Notes under the pieces: model-generated
The model's database searches: none
What the model was told of the DNA's origin: nothing
What the model saw: the letters and a program-made list of their open reading frames with translations, nothing else
Position numbers and translations under genes: made by a program
Assembly (NCBI GenBank): GCA_023078555.1
Contig: CM041200.1
Span: 248,001-312,000 of the forward strand
Length of the DNA stretch: 64,000 nucleotides
Direction: 5' to 3'
DNA from: Ulva prolifera
Taxonomy: Eukaryota; Chlorophyta; Ulvophyceae; Ulvales; Ulvaceae
Shown here: positions 23,643-34,700 of the stretch, piece after piece
How positions within the stretch are numbered: position 1 is the stretch's first letter
Layout: each line of letters opens with the position of its first letter

Positions 23643-24746
23643 GGGTTACCAGTTGATGAGTTGTCCGGATGCCTGGAGAAAGTTGCCGATTATCTGTTCC
23701 ACAATGCCTCTACTCAGAGAGCGCACATGATTCATGAGTTTCCGCGTGAAGCGCGGCTGCAACTGTCCCATATAGCAGCCAAGGCTGAATCCACCAGGCG
23801 TCCCGTCGCTGGGGGGAAGGTGCCCGCGGGTGGCAGCAACATCGACGATCCCAAACGCAAACCGCGTAGACGTAGTTCTCGGTTGAGCGAATCCCATAAG
23901 GCAGCACTTTCCAGGGTCACCTACTGCAGTTGTTGTGGTAGGATGCGGACTGAGTCCGCAAAGCGCATGTGCGCTAATGCTGCCCCCCCGCTGTGATGCT
24001 GAAGGGGACGCCTGGATGTAAGCAGACTGCCTCTGTGAGGCCGGGGATTTCCAGGCCATAGGTGATGTAAGGAGGGGGCTCCCGGGAGCAAGGCCAACCC
24101 CTGCCTAAATCTGATCCGCCAGGTTGCATGTCGCGGGGCAGCAACCTGTTTTTCCATCATGTGACTTCCATAAAACCCGACAAACCAAATTCCATCATCC
24201 CTGAACCCACCTATGTGTGCAGTAAGAAACCTGCCAGTCCCTGAGATCCCACAAGATCCGACATCCCATTCCCTCGTCCAGCGTCGACGCTTTCTCCAGA
24301 ATGTCCGCCAATTGATGCTAGATGCCACTACAATGCCAGCGCTTGGAGACTACCACTCTCAGTACCTCACTGACCTCTGCCATGTCAGAAGAGTTACCCG
24401 CAGGCTGCATGATGCGGTCCTAGACCTAGATGAGGCCATGAGTGAAATGATTCAGCGCTACTCAGGTCAACAATTGTTGCCAGAGTACTTCCATGATCTA
24501 TGCGAGGAGTTCCCCAGCCAGGTCTAGAACTAGCCTTATTTCCAGCGAGGTCACTCTTCCGTGTTCCAGATGAGTAGACCCTTCTTTGTAAATACCACTA
24601 TGCCACGGTCTTGTGATGTGCCCTACCATTCATTTTAATACAATGGGATGTCTCCATTTATCCGCTTACCAGAGCTTCCAGACTTGTCTTGAGCTTGCAG
24701 AGCATACTCTTGTTTGCCCTGCTCCACTCCCGTATGTGGGGGGAGG
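23643..24746 (+). pseudogene. Chromovirus 3' coding remnants and polypurine tract
   Basis: After the frameshift the chromodomain tail continues as LPVDELSGCLEKVADYLF, then a basic stretch (DPKRKPRRRSSRLSESHK) to a stop at 23996. A second frame, 24213-24527, encodes a 104-aa helical peptide (VRRVTRRLHDAVLDLDEAM). The polypurine tract gtggggggagg (24736-24746) lies directly before the 3' LTR start. Confidence 0.6.
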
Positions 24747-24817
24747 TGTTGTAATGGCCAAGTCTGTCTGCTCGGCAGCACACATATGCCAGATATGCAG
24801 GCACCGATTGTGGATAC
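24747..24817 (+). repeat. 3' LTR fragment of the chromovirus (71 bp)
   Basis: TGTTGTAATGGCC... follows the polypurine tract and matches 17551-17621. It is cut at ...GTGGATAC by the 5' LTR of copia copy A. The rest of the LTR is not found after the copia element. Confidence 0.75.
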
Positions 24818-25162
24818 TGTCACAATGCATGTGCCTGCGGGCAGCAGTGTGGTGACAGGTGCACCCATGCACGGATGATCCGCGGATCATGTGTAGGGGT
24901 AGGCCGCCAGCGGGAGAATCTCGGAGTAGTGAGGGAGATCCTGCGAGGATCTCCCGCCGTAATCTTGACTATTCAGTGTGCATATATGGCTGTGCACACA
25001 GAGACCTGTAACCATTCTTCTTACTGTCTCACGGTGTTAGCACTTATCTCTCTCTAAGCGTTCCTCGGTTCTACATGTGTGCGCAGCAGGTATGGAACGC
25101 TGGCTGACCTGATGTGAACTGAGACTGCGCGTCTGACCTGACGAAGGATAAATTTTCTGACA
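24818..25162 (+). repeat. 5' LTR of copia copy A (345 bp)
   Basis: Begins TGTCACAATGCATG and ends TTTTCTGACA, followed by the primer site TGGTATCGGTGAATG at 25163. A TATA-like gcatatatgg lies at about 24979. Sequence details (gactattcagtg, catatatggctgtg) place it with the LTRs at 58300 and the outer LTR at 59790 (subfamily 1). Confidence 0.9.
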
Positions 25163-25468
25163 TGGTATCGGTGAATGTTAGCGTTATGTCTGTTTATGGT
25201 CTTGTTCAGGAAGCCGTTGGCCAAATTCTGTGCGCAGACACGGCAGGCATTCCACTTCTCTGCCGGCGCTCAGACCGCGGTCATAAGCGCAGGCATCATT
25301 TAGCTTTCTCGAAGCATATTGTTGTTAGATATAATTCGAGAAGCTTGTTTTAATGATCAGCGCTGATAAAAGCGAATGCGTTCGCTTATTTTCTCAACCT
25401 GTCGGCTTGCGAGCCATCTCATGTGTTAGTTGCTGCGCGCGACTAATCACCGTCCGTCCTACTGCAGG
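25163..25468 (+). promoter_or_regulatory. Primer-binding site and leader of copia copy A
   Basis: The site TGGTATCGGTGA resembles the complement of the initiator Met-tRNA 3' end. The ~300-bp leader is shared with copies B and C and contains a short palindrome (aagcgaatgcgttcgctt) about 100 bp before gag that could form a stem-loop. Confidence 0.7.
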
Positions 25469-26533
25469 ATGTCTAACTCTGATCACTCTAACGCCAACTC
25501 TCCTCGCGAGGAGAGGCGGGACGAGGCTGAACAGCAGCCAATCGTGGACAGGGACGCTGACCAGCAGCTCCCTGACGGAGAACAGCCCGAGGGTATGTTA
25601 TTCCGAGGCGGACGAGTTGTCCGGCCACGACCCTCTTCCCAGCCTGGGCAGAGCAGCCAGCAGGTGCCTTTTTCCTCTCATGTTGTGAACGATCATGGTC
25701 ACACTGAGTCCTTTATCACACTGGAGACGTTGACCGAAGCGCTGCGTGCATCTCGGGGACGTAGCGAACCTGATTTGACCAAAGGGAAGTTGCCTGAATG
25801 GAATTTGAAGACCGAAAGCTTCGTTGCGTACGAGCAGAAAGTCTTTTTGTGGTTAGGCCAATTCGAGTTAGACCATTTGTTGCAGCACGCGCCGTCTGCG
25901 GACGAACAGCGTGTTCATGCTAGGGCGAGGACACAGGTCCTGATGTCTTTGCCTGACGCGGATAGGACGACTGTCTATCGCATGTCACACCTGTGTGAAG
26001 CATGGGCCTATCTGACTGCTAAGTATAGGCCTAGCACCGAAGCCGAAATCCACAGACTGTGGAGTCGGTTTAATTCTTTGTCACAAAACAATAGAGATTT
26101 TGCGACATATTGTGGTGATGTGATGAGTGTTTACACTCAACTGGAGGCACTAGGTGCCGATGTGGGCCAGCAATGGCTTCGTTTGAAACTTTTAGAAGTG
26201 GGGGAGGAGTTCAACGCTGTGCGCGGCGAAGTCCAACACTCCTCCCCTCATGTGATCATATCACGTTTGACTGAGCATGCTGACTTGCTCAAACAACAGC
26301 GGCAGCTGCAGGCTAGGTCTGGGGCGCCCGCGGGCAATTCAGGCCATGGCTGGTGCAAGCAGCCCCGTGGTGATGGTCCTGTGGTCGCTGCTCTCGCGGC
26401 TGGCCAGGCTCCTCGCGAGGAGACCAGGACATGTTTCTTCTGCAAGAAGAAAGGACATTTGCGTGCGAACTGCCCCCAACGCAAACAGGATGCGGCCAAG
26501 GATGTTTGTGCTGTAGAGATGCCTAAAAAATAA
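25469..26533 (+). pseudogene. Copia copy A gag with zinc knuckle
   Basis: From ATG 25469 (MSNSDHSNANSPREERR). Residues from about 110 match the gag frames of copies B and C (KLPEWNLKTESFVAYEQK, FELDHLLQHAPSADEQRV). The CCHC knuckle is CFFCKKKGHLRANC. A TAA at 26531-26533 (MPKK stop) replaces a codon that reads Tyr in copy C, separating gag from protease. Confidence 0.88.
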
Positions 26534-28020
26534 CCGCAACCAGACGCGTCTCTGCCTTGGAATATTATCGTTGATAGCGGTTCGGACATTCACATTGTAG
26601 GCAATTGTGAAATGTTTACTGAGTATGGCCCATGCCAGAGGACTGCCAATCCCGCGGGACCAGGCAAGCTCCCTCTTATGGGCAGGGGAACCATTCAGGT
26701 GAACCTGGGTACTTATGTTGACAAACATGGGAACAAGCATCCATTAGATATGGAAATCCCTGGTGTTTACTATGCGCCTGAATGTCCGTACAATCTGCTT
26801 AGCACAATGGGTCTTAGGCATGAGCAAATATTTTTGGATACGCGTAGGAATGTGTTGTATATTCCTGGTTTGGGTGATATGGCTACTGATATCGAGGACG
26901 ATGTCAAATATCAGGAGCTCGATGTGGATGGTCATCCTGTTTTTGCGTTCAAAATTGAGGTAGACACCAAGCCTATCCTTGTCGGTGCCCCAGTCAACAG
27001 GGGAGTAGTCTGGTCTAACCAGAGCAGCCCGACCTGCATGGTGGAGGACCAGCGACAGTGGCACCATGTGGCGGCTGCGGCCATTGACCTGCAGCGACCC
27101 AATGCTGGGTGAGCTGAGGTCCCACATGACGCTTACTTGCTGGACCCTGCTTTCATAGCGCATTTGTCATTTCATCAGTCAAATTGGGTTATCAAGCGTA
27201 TGTAAGCCAACGCTGATTTTTTTGGTCATTTGAATTTGAGTGTCGATTCCGAGCCACTGGGAAATCGGTGTCACGGCTGCAGAATTGGCAAAGTGCCTGC
27301 GGGTAACTTCTCTGCCAATGATCGTGAGCTCATGGGCCAGGCCAAATATCCTGGTGAGCAACTGCATGCCGATTTAGCTGGTCCTGTCACTCCAGTGGGA
27401 ATTGGAGGTGTGAAATATGTTTTGTTTGTGATGTGTGCCTTTACCCGTTCTACTTTCGTGGTCGGTCTGCGCAAAAAGAGTGAGGCCGCGGCCATGATCT
27501 CTTATATTATTGAACGCATTCGGGTGAATGTGGTGAAGCCAGGTGAACCGGGTGTGCGCATCCTACACACCGACAAAGGGGGAGAGTTCATGGTTGAGGC
27601 CTTAAAGCTCTACCTCCAGCGTCGAGGCATCAATCACCGCTTGACCCCCACAGCTGATCATCGCTGTAATGGCATGATCGAGCGGAGAATCGGAATCGCC
27701 TTTGAGGCACTCCGTGCAGTGCTGCTTGCGAGTGGCCTGCCTCTGTTCCTGTGGATCGAATGTCTTGCCAGTGTTGTACATGGACACAATCTCACGCCGT
27801 GCTCGGCGTTGTATCATGACAAACTGGCACGCATTCTCAAGTCCCAGAAAGCTCAGCATGCCATCAACGCTGCGGCGGATGTGGATGAAGCTGAAAAGGG
27901 CAAAAAGCGCATGAAAAAGGCCGAGCGCGATAAGTTGAGGGATGAGGAAAAACGCAAGTACCAGTTGCTTGCGACGATAGAGTTAGATGAGTTTTTAGTG
28001 CGGTCATGTGACAAAATATC
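26534..28020 (+). pseudogene. Copia copy A protease and integrase
   Basis: Protease motif NIIVDSGSDIHIVGN, then a shared block (GVYYAPECPYNLLSTMGL). The pre-integrase zinc motif is FGHLNLSV ... NRCHGCRIGKVP. The integrase core has LHADLAGP, ILHTDKGGEF and CNGMIERRI (D, D, E). Copy A has stops at 27110-27112 and 27203-27205, where copy C reads Gly and Gln, and a frameshift at about 28.0 kb. Confidence 0.87.
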
Positions 28021-28029
28021 ATTCCCTAT

Positions 28030-29577
28030 ATGGCCTTTTTCAGAGAAACCTCCGTTGAGGTGTTCCAAGATCTGCTGCGGCAGCAGCGTCCGTGGGGGGT
28101 TGAGGTGTATGCATACCCTAGGGATGAAAAGCTGCGGAAGTTGTCCCAAAGAGGTGTCCTTGCATACTGGGTCGGGGCTGGGCTGGGCCCCAGCATGCAG
28201 CGTGTGTACTCCCAGGATGTTCCTGGGGGTAGGGTTTTTGTTGTGCGTCAGGTTGTGTGCACTGCGGATCAGATGATCCGCCACGTACGAAAGTACGATG
28301 CGTCCGCCGTTGTGGACAAGAGGGAACCTGAGGAGTTTGCGAACTCCTATACGGTCGCCTTCGAGGGGGACGATGAGGGTGAGCGTGTGACTGACGCTGA
28401 TGTCCCTCCTTTCGCGGCGGAACACACGTATGACGGGGGAGTGTTGCGCCGTCTGCGTGACCAGCTTCACACCCCCCCTGGTCATGGTAGGGTCCCTGTC
28501 ATGGAAATGACATTCCGGCAGGATAACCCTGAGCCTAGTCATGCTGTGTACTCCCCGCGATTTGGAGCTGGCTCCTTTGCGGAGATAATCCGGCGCGACC
28601 CTTCTCGGGCCACGCCGGAGATAGCCAGATCAGCTTTGCATCGCACGCGTGCGACATCCAGAGCTGCTGCTCACCCTGACGTCCCTGTCCCCCATCGTGT
28701 GCGTGGCGAAGTGCATCACCCTGTCGCCACGCCCTCCCGCACTGCGCAGTATGTTGTCACGCGCAATGCTGTGTTGCACGACCCTGGTGTAGAAGTTGCG
28801 TTCCCTGTTCAAGTGTCTGTCAGTGCGTCTGATGACGACGTGGAGGAGGATGACGACAGTCCTGGCATCTATGACGACGATGACGAACAACGGATGGATG
28901 ACACCGTCTCAGATGATGAAAGAGCTGCGGCTCATCAGAATCTGGAGGCTCAACGGGTCCGTTCCGGGAGTAATTCGGCAGTGGCTTCAGCATCTGGCGC
29001 GGGGGTAGTTGCTCAGCCCTTGCGAGGAGCTGAGGCGCCGAGGCCCTTCTGGGAGGATGAGCCAGATGAGGTGGAGACCGGGTCCGAATTAGGGGGAGAG
29101 GATCCGGACCCCTCAGCCGCAGTTGGGGTTGATTTGCCTGACGAGGTGAGGGCCATTCCAGCCGCCTTGCCTCGCATAAAAATCAATCCTCTTGTACGCA
29201 GACGCCTTGTTCCATTGGCTGCGGATGTAGCAGCTGTGCATATGCATGAGCCTGCGGGCTCTGACATTGCTAGTAGTGAGACAGTTGTAGCTGCTATTGA
29301 TGTTTCAGCCTGCGATGAGGACACATCAGCCGCGGCTGACTGTGGAGTGTCCTGTGCAGGCCTGAAACCTCAGCATGTGGAGTCTAGCGAGCAGCAGAAT
29401 GCTCAGCGTCGTGGGTCGCGCAGAGCAGCTGCCGCCAGGAAGCAGAAGCCTTCCGACCCTGATCTGCCTTCAATGAAGGAAGGACTCGCGGGTCCTGACA
29501 GGGATGCATGGCTGCGTGCCATGCAGGAGGAGGTGGAAGCACTGGGTGAGCACGGGACTTTTATGTTGTGCTATCTG
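28030..29577 (+). pseudogene. Copia copy A region between integrase and RT
   Basis: Long open frame: SH3-like basic part (VEVYAYPRDEKLRKLSQRG), then an acidic linker (DDDVEEDDDSPGIYDDDDEQ), then the start of RT at GPDRDAWLRAMQEEVEALG. The frame leads straight into the inserted repeat array after HGTFMLCYL, which repeats after the array. The acidic, disordered linker is common between copia integrase and RT. Confidence 0.75.
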
Positions 29578-30170
29578 ACACTTTCGATTAGAGTGCATCT
29601 CAATTAAGAGCTCTAGACATAAGAGATGCGTGTGCGACCTTGGGCACGGACGTAAAAGAGCGAAAGGCTTACCTGCCACCTGGCTGTGGAAAAGCTCACA
29701 GACGCTGAAAATGGCATGCATGGGCTCAGCGAGAAGGGATTTTTGGCACTTTCGATTAGAGTGCTACTCACTGAAGAGCTCTACACATAAGAGATGCCTG
29801 CGCGACCTTTACTCGCAGCCGTTGAATAGCAACTTGCTTCCCTTTCACCTGGTTGTGCAAAAGTTCACAGACGCTGAACATGGAATGTATTGGCTCAACG
29901 AGAAGGAATTTTTGACACTTTCGATTAGAGTGCAACTTAGTAAAGAGCTCTAAACATAAGAGATGCGTGTGCGACCTCGGGCACGGCCGTAAAAGAGGGA
30001 AAGGCTTACCTGCCACCTGGCTGTGGGAAAGTTCACAGACGCTGAAAATGGCATGCATGGGCTCAGCGAGAAGGGATTTTTGGCACTTTCGATTAGAGTG
30101 CTACTCACTTAAGAGCTCTACACATAAGAGATGCGTGTGCGACCTCGGGCACGGTCGTAAAAGAGCGAAA
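29578..30170 (+). repeat. 593-bp tandem array of about 168-bp units inserted in copia RT
   Basis: Units start at 29580, 29748, 29917 and 30085 (each actttcgattagagtgc...), spacing 168-169 bp, 3.5 copies, the last cut at about 86 bp. Units 1 and 3 are nearly identical; unit 2 differs in its middle. Each contains agagctct near position 30. The array is flanked by a 30-bp direct repeat with one mismatch, 29548-29577 and 30171-30200, both encoding EHGTFMLCYL. I see no transposon ends, no protein frame worth calling and no canonical hammerhead ribozyme core. Confidence 0.85.
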
Positions 30171-31424
30171 GAGCACGGGACGTTTATGTTGTGCTATCTG
30201 CCTGCGGGTAAGAAAGCTATCTCGGGCAAGTGGGTGTTCAAGATCAAGCGCGGACCCGAGGTTTTCGTTGAACAGCCCCCGTACTTTACAGACGGGACAG
30301 CACGTGTATGGAAATTGCATAAGACTCTGTATGGCCTGAAGCAAGCCGCTCGCGAGTGGCATAAAGCTTTAGTAAAGGTCTTGGCTGAACTGGGATTTGT
30401 GTGCGCACAGAGTGATCCCGGATTGTATGTCAGGAAAACCAGTCGCTGCTTTATCTTTCTGTGGGTGGATGATTTGTTCATTTTCAGTTGCTCTGCGGGG
30501 CTGCAAGAAATCATCAGTGTCATTCTCACAAAATTTGAAGGTAGAGACCTAGGTGATCTGTCTTGGGCACTCGGCATTGAGATCACGCGTGATCGGAAGG
30601 CCAAAACAATCACAATGACACAACGTACCAAAATCCAGAACCTGCTGGAAAAGTACAGCATGTCTGACTGTCGTAAATCTCCCACTCCATTAGTGCCGCG
30701 GCAACAGCTAAGGAGTGTGAAAGAGCATCCTGACCTGGAGAAAGCCAGTGCTGCTGAGCATTCCAGGTTCATGAGTGCTGTAGGGAGCATCCAGTATATT
30801 GCAGGAGTGACACGACCTGACCTGAGCTATGTGGCACATGCCCTGGCCCGGCACATGTCTAGTAGTTTGAAGGAATATTGGTCTGCCGTGCAACATGTTC
30901 TGAGATACCTGCAGTCCACAAAGAACTTAGGAATAAAAATTTTAGGCTCTGAGGGACACGGGTGTTTGTTAGAGGCTTTTTCAGATGCAGACTTTGCGAA
31001 TTCTGCGGATCTGAAAAGCGTATCTGGCATGATTATTCGAGTGTATGGGAACTCTGTTCTCCGGCGTTCGAAGAAGCAGAGTACAGTGGCCGGGGATACA
31101 ACAGAGGCTGAGCTCATCGCGATGAGCTCAACAGCCAACGAGTTGATGTGGGTGAAGCAGTTGCTTCTCGATTTGAAACTCGTCCCACATAAGCCGACTC
31201 TGTGGGGTGACAATAAGAGTGCCAATATCTTGGCTGTGAATGCTGTGTCCACTGACAGATCCAAGCACATTCGTGTGCGGCACTTGCGAGTGCGGGAATA
31301 TGTCCAGATGGATGAAGGTAGCATGGGTAGGCACTATTGATCAGTTAGCGGATGTGTTTACTAAGGTGCTGCCCGGACCTGCTTTGCTAGAAGTTCGTAA
31401 TAAACTCCAGCTAGTGGAGACGTA
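30171..31424 (+). pseudogene. Copia copy A reverse transcriptase and RNase H
   Basis: RT resumes at EHGTFMLCYLPAGKKAISG, KWVFKIKRGP, then jumps to EVFVEQPPYFTDGTARVW: the usual block between (the ARLVAKGF to LDVKTAFL region) is absent. The catalytic FLWVDDLFIF remains. RNase H has FSDADFANSADLKSVSG and TEAELIAMSSTANELMW. The frame ends MGRHY stop at 31338-31340. A +1 shift restores the element's C-terminus (WVGTIDQLADVFTKVLPGP) to a TAG at about 31425. Confidence 0.88.
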
Positions 31425-31426
31425 GC

Positions 31427-31442
31427 AGGGTTTGTGGGGGAG
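31427..31442 (+). other. Polypurine tract of copia copy A
   Basis: gcagggtttgtgggggag directly before the 3' LTR start TGTCACAATG at 31443, the normal plus-strand priming position. Confidence 0.8.
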
Positions 31443-31789
31443 TGTCACAATGCATGAGCCGGCGGGCAGCAGTGTGGTGACAGGTGCACCCATGCACGGA
31501 CGATCCGCGGATCCAGTGCAGGGATAAGCCGCCAGCCGAGATTGTCTCGATGTAGTGAGAGAGATCCCGCGAGGGTTTCTCGCCGTAACCTTGAGTGTTC
31601 AGTGTGCATATAGGCATGTGCACACTGAGATCTGTAACCATTCTCATCACTGTTTCACGGTACTAGCTGTATCTTGATTCTTCCCCGCATTCCTCGGTTC
31701 TACCTCTGTGCGCAGCAGGTATGGAATGCTGGTTGCCTGACTTGACCTGAGACTGCGCGTCTGACCTGCAGATGAGTGACTTTCTGACA
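31443..31789 (+). repeat. 3' LTR of copia copy A (347 bp)
   Basis: TGTCACAATGCATGAGCCGG ... TTTCTGACA. It resembles the LTRs at 59838 and 60885 (gagtgttcagtg, gcatataggcatgtg; subfamily 2) rather than its own 5' LTR. The flank after it (gtgtg) does not match the flank before the 5' LTR (gatac). Confidence 0.88.
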
Positions 31790-34700
31790 GTGTGCCCATA
31801 GCATGTCATTATTGCGTCTTTGGCTCATGGCTTGGCGCCCACAGCTTGCTATATTTCTATGTTGTTGCCCATGGTTCTGTGTCCCTTTCAAGTCATTGTT
31901 ATTCTCTATCTTCCCAGTGACCAGCCATTACTGGCTTTGCTTGCCCACGGCAAGCTGCCGGTTTCTCCGCCCGCAGCGGGTGCACGCTCCTTTTGCACAT
32001 GGTGGATCAATGCCTAGGTTCTGTCAAACCCTCTGCTACTGGCAGGATATGTCTGTCTCTGCCTCAGCGGTTGTCAGCACCTCGGACCGCTCGTTCTTGG
32101 TCTGCAGACCATGGTCCCAAATCTGATCATAAGTTATTATCCGATTTTTTTTTTGTCTCGTTCCAAGTCTTGTTCCAAGCCAGACGAGGCCGTGCTGGTT
32201 GCATATCATGTCTTTCAAAGACTGCAGTGCAATGTTTGACAAATTTTCGCAGCAATTCAACCAGGCCATTGTGGCTCAAGTGCTCTGCTACTAGCAGAGG
32301 TAGTACCCGGCAGGTCGGATCTTGCCACACTGCCACCCGGTACGTCGGATTTTGATACACTGCTACCCGGCAGGTCGGAGCTTGATACACTGCTACCCGG
32401 CAGGTCGGATCTTGATACACTGCTACCCGGCAGGTCGGAGCTTGATACACTGCTACCCGGCAGGTCGGATCTTGATACACTGCTACCCGGCAGGTCGGAT
32501 CTTGACACACTGCTACCCGGCAGGTCGGATCTTGACACACTGCCACAGCAGGCCTTTGAATTCACTGCCGCAGCAAGTCGAGGTTTCACTGCTACTCGGC
32601 AGGTGGGACTATTGATGCACTGCCACCCGGCAGGTCGGATTCTTGCTGCACTGCCACTGCAGCTCACTGCCGCAGCAGGTCCTCAATTTTCTGAATGTGT
32701 TGTCATTCCATTGTCATTCAGCCTGTGTATGTACGTGCGTAGTGTCGAGCTCTGGACCTAATACCACTGGCCTGCATCAGATGCTAACGATTATCCCACA
32801 AGTTTAGGCGAGCAGTGACGAAAGTTGTGGTCAAACCAAGTTCCTGATCATTGCATAGCTCCTTGTTGCTCGTTGGACGTTTGTATGCTCTCAAAGCTCT
32901 TGTATGTAGGCCTGAAATTTCCAGCAGCAACTAATCTTGGGAAGTTTTAATTATATATTCCACTGCTTGCTCCAGCCATGCGTTCTTTGTGTACAATCCA
33001 TGGTTGGTACTGATGTCTTTGACATAAATCTCAGCAGTAGCCATGTTGTGGCGACCAGCACTGCGTAGCACCGCCTGCCTGCTCTCGATGAATGTCCCAC
33101 CAGCCATACTAAACTCGGGATAGTTGCGTAGATCAGAGTCTCTTCGTAGGCTTTCAGCTGGTCTCCAGTTGCAGCTTGACAAGAATTTGGTCCATGTACC
33201 ATCTGCCGCTCTTAAGTGACATCATTGACAGCCAGTTCCCTTTTAGATTCATCATTTCCGCTGAAGTCTCAAGCACACTCTCCAGGAATTATTTTGCCCT
33301 GTCGCTGGCATGTGGGCGCCCTACCATCCAGAGTCCGTCGCCTATCCTGTTCGTAACATCATCAGATTTGCCAGCGCGTAGCTTATAACTGTTCTGTCGA
33401 TGACACATGAATTCATTCCAGTTATGTTCGTGCTCTTGTCTTTAGGATGGACTGACTGCGACGCCCATGAGTTGCTGCGCCCTCGCTGCGCAACTGCTGC
33501 TCTGCCGAGTTGAGAGCATACAATGTCCGTGTGGATATTTCAAATTGAACTTGCTGAGTCTTCAAACCGTTCCGCGCTATCGGCGGTTCCTGCTGGTGCC
33601 ATACACCTACCCATCCTCGCTGCGATTCTCGTCTATTAAATCGAAAGTCTATGCAGCAGCCAAAACAACAGATGGATGATTCATCTGTACGTGTCTGCAT
33701 ATTCGTTCGTGTGATGCTGGCGCATTGGTGCAGCATTCGCAGTGCAGTATGCCTGCTGCATTGTCTCTTTATCTCGGTTGCCAGTGCTCCACTTGGTTGT
33801 CAAGCCAAATGGAGAAAAGCGAGTTCACCCATTTGTCGAAGCTGCCTGTGGCCACCCCATGCGTCCTTGATACGGCGCGTTCTGCTGAACACGGCCTTAG
33901 GACCGGTTATGGAAGACCCTTGCAAGGCCTTGCGGATGGCAAGTGACCGCTCACGTGACACCTCGACCTCAGCAGGGGGGTCTGCACTCGGGCCATGCAC
34001 ACGTCCACCGGGAACGCGAGCCACTCAGACATCGCCCAGGGCCCTGGGCGGTGTCTATAGACTCACAATAACATACTGAATGCACACAGGATGAGATGCT
34101 CGAGCGGTGTTGCTGCGCTGTAGCACGGTGTAAAGCTTAAGCGGTGCGCTCCTTGATAGAGAAATACATCCAGCTGCGCGCATAGGCATCATCTGAAGGC
34201 GCAAAAAACATAATCGTGCAGCGCAGAACACAAGCAATTGAATGCACGTGCTTTTGATGCATTTCCAAGATTTGCCGAAACTACCGAGACCACCACCGCT
34301 ATAGCGCGCTATACAGCGAGTTCCTGGACCAAAACTTCCTGGACCAAAACACACCAATCGGAAGCATGCACTAGAAGCTCAGCAATGACTGTATCTGGTT
34401 TCCCGCACCGATCAGTCAAAAGGACGCAAAAAGCAACTCCAGCTGGTGTGCGCACTGTATCTCTAGAGATAGGTGAACGTCGAGTTCTTCAGGTAGCTCC
34501 TGCAGCTGTTTTATCTGTGCGCAGATGGCGGCATTTCAGACAACCGATGATGCTACGTCATCAATAGTGACAGCCGTACTGAGGAATGCACGGCCAGAGG
34601 TTACGGCAGGCCTTCGGTACTTGCGCAAGTCACCATGCATGGCCATGTAGGATCGTGAGCGAGAGTCATCATGGACCAGTGCTGTGTATGCACCATTGTG

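Larger units (their letters stand above)
17551..24817 (+). mobile_element. Ty3/gypsy LTR retrotransposon of the chromovirus type, decayed
   Basis: The + strand order is LTR-like end, primer-binding site, gag, RT/RNase H, integrase, chromodomain, polypurine tract, LTR start, which fits Ty3/gypsy chromoviruses. The two LTR starts (17551-17621 and 24747-24817) are 71 bp long and nearly identical, both beginning TGTTGTAAT. Damage includes loss of the RT palm with its YxDD site (about 20.17-20.29 kb), frameshifts near 20.89 and 23.64 kb, a stop in integrase at 22718-22720, two inserted elements, and a copia element in the 3' LTR. It cannot move on its own. Confidence 0.85.
24818..31789 (+). mobile_element. 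Ty1/copia LTR retrotransposon, copy A (decayed)
   Basis: Complete end-to-end copia layout: 5' LTR, primer site, gag with zinc knuckle, protease, integrase, RT, RNase H, polypurine tract, 3' LTR. Compared with copies B and C in this window, it has stops at 26531, 27110 and 27203, a frameshift near 28.0 kb, a 593-bp tandem-repeat insertion, a deletion removing part of RT, and a frameshift near 31.31 kb. The LTRs belong to different subfamilies and no matching target duplication is seen. Not functional. Confidence 0.9.

Noticed and set aside
23571..23996. Independent basic protein gene after the chromodomain
   Set aside because: It is the shifted continuation of the chromovirus chromodomain (VGYD...|LPVDELSGCLEKV), not a host gene.
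29578..30170. Peptides encoded by the 168-bp repeat units
   Set aside because: Frames differ between units and contain stops. The array interrupts RT, so I treat it as non-coding.
32306..32560. CRISPR-like array (30-bp repeats)
   Set aside because: The repeats are directly adjacent with no unique spacers, and the genome is eukaryotic.
32127..32667. Peptide-repeat frames on both strands (e.g. YPAGRILIHC repeats)
   Set aside because: Any tandem repeat with a length divisible by three gives such frames. No start context, introns or domain support them.
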